Part shown: positions 60,111 through 64,000 of the stretch, piece by piece
Layout: every line of letters starts with the position of its first letter
Position numbering within the stretch: position 1 is the first letter of the stretch
Assembly: GCF_040802235.1 (NCBI RefSeq)
Contig: NC_133157.1
Span: 21,407,501 to 21,471,500 of the forward strand
Source of the DNA: Manis javanica
Taxonomy: Eukaryota; Chordata; Mammalia; Pholidota; Manidae
DNA: 64,000 nucleotides
Reading direction: 5' to 3'
Notes under the pieces: model-generated
Told to the model about the DNA's origin: nothing
The model's database searches: none
Seen by the model: only the letters and a program-made list of their open reading frames with translations
Position numbers and translations under genes: made by a program

Positions 60111-61659
60111 TTGTTCTTGGGCTAGGGATCTGCCTTCAGAGACGTGCTACCAGAACAAGAGGGAGAGTTGTGATGTTTCACGTGAACCTAGCCAGGCAGT
60201 GTAAGGTTTTCCTGCCTTTAGGTAATAATGTATACTTAAAGTCACATGGAAGTATGTTGCCTGTGGCCTGAATTTTTATTCCTGAATAAGTTAGAGATTA
60301 AAACCTGGTTTTTAGTTCAGAGATATTGTGCACACACACATTCTATGTCTGATGTGGATTTTGATGTCATTTCAGAGAAGCGGTAGCAGCCGTGCATTAT
60401 TAGCTCTGGCCGCTTTTTCTTGGTTGCACTGGTCTTTTCCCAGTATGCCGAACGGCCATAGTAAATGTTGACTTTCCCCCACCAAAGGCCAATAATTGTA
60501 AATGTTAATGTGTGTCAGGATAGGTGGCTTTAGCTCCTGTCTTGTTTTCCTGGTACTCTTGCTTCCACTGCTCTCGTTCCCAAGACTCAAAATTGAGGCC
60601 AGATGTGTGTCCACACTGAGAAACCCTGACTGGCCCTCTTGTTCTCTCCCTCCCCAGATATTAATGCAAGAAGGAAACTGCAACTCTGGGACAGCACTGT
60701 TAGAATTCTTCTATTATGTCTGCTCCTGATTCCCCTGTAGGTTCTTTGAGATCTGTGCGTATTTTTGTTCTGTGTTTTAGAATTTTAACATTTAAAGGCA
60801 ACACTTTCTCATAACATTGGAAGTCTGTGAAAATATTGTGTAGGAATATATGTCTATGCTGCATGTTTTTCACTTCTGATTGTTTTTAAATGGGGTTTCC
60901 TTGGACAAAGTTTTATCCAGAATTCTAAGGCCAACTAATCCTCTTATGTATCCGCATGCATATGTTAAAAAATTTTTTTCTTAATTATTAAGCAGCAAAT
61001 GAAAATGTGTAACATATAAACAGTATAAACAATAGAATAGATGAAAATTTGTACAATATAAAAATTACAAATCACATAACTTAGCATCCATAGTAAAATG
61101 ACTATTAATGTTTTTAAATACCAACTTTCCCCCTCTGTATTTATATATATTTACTTTGATCATTGATCAGAAACTATTGGTAAAAATCATCCACATTCTT
61201 ACAAACTAGGAATATTAGCTGTTAACGTTTTTAGTATATGTTTCTTTACATACTCGAATACATAGATATGTTCAGTGTTTTCTTTTAATTTTTACTAACT
61301 TTTCCTATTAGAAAAGTGTTTTGTTCTGTGCTTTAAATATTTAACGTTTAAAGGCAACACCTCTTTTTCTTATTAGAAAAGTGATATGTACACAATTCAG
61401 AATTCCTGGGAAAGGTAAAAAGCATAAACCAATAGTTGACAGAAATCTTTCCAATTAAAAATAAACATAAACCAACCATTTTAAAAACCAATGGTATATA
61501 CATGTACACCAAGCATGTACATGTCTGTAGACCCACACTTTTAATAAAGTGTATACTAGAGTATATACTGCTTTTTGATTTGTCTGTTTTGTTAATTCAG
61601 CAAAGTATCAAACATTTTTACATCAATATATGCTCTATTAAATTTTTTTTGGTGTGGAT
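60111..61659. other. Presumed intron, AT-rich
   Basis: No gene is supported. Acceptor-like pyrimidines before 60657 ('tctctccctccccag') precede a short open stretch that ends at 60729, but no donor follows. Two 'cgtttaaaggcaacac'-like words (near 60795 and 61348) recur about 555 bases apart. Confidence 0.4.
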
Positions 61660-62640
61660 TTCTTTATAATGATTTTGCAGTTTTCTGAATCTGAGTGTTC
61701 ATGTCTACCACCAATTCTGGGACATTTTTGTCCTTTATTTGAATAAAACTTTATTCCTGTTCTGTTGGTTCTCTAGTTCTGGATCTCTGTTAGATGTTTC
61801 TGAAACTTGAACCTCACTTTCAGATGTTCTTCTCTGTGCCACTGCCTTCCATTCTGTGTAATTTCTTTGCAGAAATGGTCACGTTATCGCATCAGTTGTA
61901 CTTAATAAGTTATTTAACTCACCCATTGGGTTTCTCATTTGAAATACTGTGTTTTTCATTACTAGAAGCTTTGGAGCTTTTTCAAAATTGTGTGGTCATT
62001 TTTTAATCTGTCATACTTTTAATATATCTTCTTTTATTGTTACACATTAAACATTTTTATCTTAGTCTGTATCTGATAATTCTATTATCTGTAGACTTCT
62101 TAGGTCTGAGTCTGTTTGTTGATAATTTTTTGAGAACTTAAGGTGAATCTGTTCAGAAAGAACTTGGATTTGCCTCTACTGGATGCCTTAAGGGCACTAT
62201 AAACAAAAAAGTCCACTCAGTTTAAATAGCTTGAGACTTTTTTGGGTGGCCACACAAATCGTATGAATTCAGGCCTCTAATCTATTAATGGCAGATGTCT
62301 GGATGTAAGTTCTCAGGGTAGACCCTTTCCGGATCCAAGAAATCCAGACCTAGATCCAAGCCCAAGGCAGTGACGTTTCCTTACCTTCTCCTTAAGTGAC
62401 GCAGGCTAGTATGTTTTCCTCCAGTTCACATGGTGAGGGTAGGATGTCCCAGTTTTTTGCAGAAGTCTTCAATCTGACTTCCATTTTCAACTTGATTTCT
62501 GCCTGTAAAACTCAAAGGTAGAAGTCACCCCGGATTGGGATATAATTGGTTGCTAGGGTCAGTGTTCTTTTTACTTTGACTTCTTAACCCATTTGGCTTC
62601 CCAGGAAGTTCATTACTTTTTTGGCTAACTTGGCTGACCA
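61660..62640 (-). repeat. L1M/HAL1-type 5' half, antisense
   Basis: 'tcattactagaagctttgga' and 'agtctgtatctgataattct' followed by 'attatctgtagacttcttag' match inverted ORF1-proximal sequence of an old L1M or HAL1 element. Frames are broken. Confidence 0.55.
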
Positions 62641-62654
62641 TTTACAAAGGCAGG

Positions 62655-62700
62655 GGTGTGTCTGCATGTGTGCGTGTGTGTGTTTGTGTATACATATACT
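62655..62700. repeat. TG-rich simple repeat
   Basis: An imperfect TG tract running into a TA/CA tract. Confidence 0.8.
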
Positions 62701-62839
62701 GTACACATACCCAGCAGTTTTAGATGTTTGTGTACTGGGAAGGATTCCAGGTATTTTTCCCCCAGCGTTCCTGGAAAGGAAGTTTAAAGTATGACTCCTT
62801 CATAGTAGGACACATTTCATCCTTTAAATATATTTTTAT

Positions 62840-63600
62840 TAAAAATTCCCTTCCTCAGAGCCTTAATGTTGCTTTCAATTTATCTGTTACAGTGTTGCAA
62901 TGAGTGTCCTCATATAGATATCTTAGTGTAGTTGACTGATTATTTCCCCAAGATAAGTTTCTTGAAGCAGATTGCAAGGTCAAAGAGTATGTGGTTTGGT
63001 TTTTAATAGATCCTGCCAGAGTCATCCTGAAGGGATCGGTATGATTGTCCTATATTGAATCTCCTGATCACAGTTCCTTGAAAGTGCCACACTTAAATTA
63101 GCACTGAGTGTTTTAAATTTCAACAAATCAGCTATATATTGGTGGGAATGACAATTTAGTTTTAAAACTTTGATGTCTTTGATCCTTTCTTTGAGAGGGT
63201 AAGCACAATTTTTCCTTATACTTTTTGACCATTGGCCTTTTTCTTATACATTTCCTGTTCATGCTATCAATTGTTTTTCTACTAGGATGCTTATTTGTAC
63301 ATTTATTTTATTTAAGCTCTGTTTAATATATATATGGTTCTTTTTAAAACTTAAGATATTAATGAATTTTTGTATGATGTAAAATATTTTTCCAGTGTGC
63401 ATTTCCTTTTTTGTTTCAAATACAAAAAAATCTTTAAATGTTTGGGTAGTTAACCTTTATCAGTCTCTTAGGATTTTTGCTTTGGCATTATGCTAAAACA
63501 GCCTCCCCTGTACTCTAGGATTATGTAAATGTTCTGTGTTTTATTTTAGGTATGTTAAGGCTTTATTTTTCATAGAAAATGTGTTTGTTTATGTCTCACA
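62840..63600 (-). repeat. L1M ORF2/3' fragment, antisense
   Basis: 'cagtgttgcaatgagtgtcc', 'gaagcagattgcaaggtcaa' and 'ttttgaccattggccttttt' follow inverted L1 order. Strongly diverged. Confidence 0.5.
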
Positions 63601-64000
63601 TTACACTAGTGTGAATTTCTTTTTCGACTTCATTTACCTATGTACCTGTCTGGAGGTATGAGCTGGATAAAGCCAAATCATTTGGGAATTTTTTCATGTT
63701 GAGGCTGAAACTTTTAAAAGTAGAATTGTCATGATATGGAATTGATAATGTAGATGTTTATAAAGACAATGGTGAACTCCAAATTCATGATGAAAAAAAC
63801 AAGTGAATGTGTTGGGGAAGAAGGAATGAATTAAGGGATGTGTTAAATAAGAAGGTTAACTATAATGCTTAAACATCAGAGGGTCCTCTTCCTTCCAGTT
63901 TATGTGTTTTTTCCTTTGTCCTCCAATTTGTGTGTATTTTTCTTCTAACGGCTATTGGGAATAGAACATGTGGAACTGACCAGGAAGGCTGTTTGCATTG
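63601..64000. other. Unassigned end of window
   Basis: Nothing recognisable is seen. Confidence 0.4.

Noticed and set aside
60657..60729. Acceptor-like pyrimidine tract followed by a short open stretch
   Set aside because: No donor follows and the frame closes after about 24 codons, so an internal coding exon is not supported.
1..64000. CRISPR array, prokaryotic operon, tRNA or rRNA gene
   Set aside because: No regularly spaced direct repeats, no compact co-directional genes, and no tRNA-like cloverleaf outside degraded MIR heads.

Overview
This window is nuclear DNA from a placental mammal. It is AT-rich, contains no long convincing open reading frame, and is filled with degraded copies of the usual mammalian repeats: L2, MIR, MLT1 LTRs, hAT-Charlie elements (MER5/MER20 type) and old L1M fragments. 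One younger L1 3' end at about 23.47-23.68 kb is flanked by an imperfect target-site duplication and resembles L1 tails of Laurasiatheria (carnivores, ungulates, bats). I recognise no Alu, B1/B2, dog SINEC, bovine Bov-A/BovB or horse ERE element, so the order cannot be fixed by eye.

Layout. From 1 to 33.8 kb the DNA looks intergenic or deeply intronic. It holds three MIR/L2-rich blocks, a tight cluster of four hAT-Charlie copies (8.6-9.5 kb), an antisense L1 5'-type fragment (10.2-11.1 kb), a CA/GA-rich minisatellite with an internal duplication (19.7-19.9 kb), a minus-strand class III-like endogenous retrovirus relic with integrase similarity (about 27-29 kb), and a long antisense L1 ORF2 fragment (32.2-33.85 kb). 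Next to that L1 lie two short exon-like open stretches (33870-33980 and 34707-34886) with good splice signals. I cannot identify either one.

The only clear gene-control region is a CpG island at about 36.5-38.7 kb, densest from 37.64 to 38.62 kb, with a detached CpG-rich patch at 39.54-39.66 kb. It contains GC boxes, an inverted CCAAT box, a CRE half-site and three good plus-strand splice donors (after 37410, 37609 and 38072). No matching acceptor or coding exon is recognisable downstream. The simplest reading is that the window carries the promoter and alternative, mostly untranslated first exons of an unidentified plus-strand gene, and that 38.1-64 kb is its large first intron. In that stretch every L1 fragment I could orient lies antisense to the proposed gene, which is the usual bias inside introns. 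A tandem duplication of about 313 bp (35838-36148 and 36151-36461) sits directly against the upstream edge of the island.

No CRISPR array, operon, tRNA gene or rRNA gene was seen. Repeat calls and boundaries come from recognising consensus patterns by eye and are approximate.
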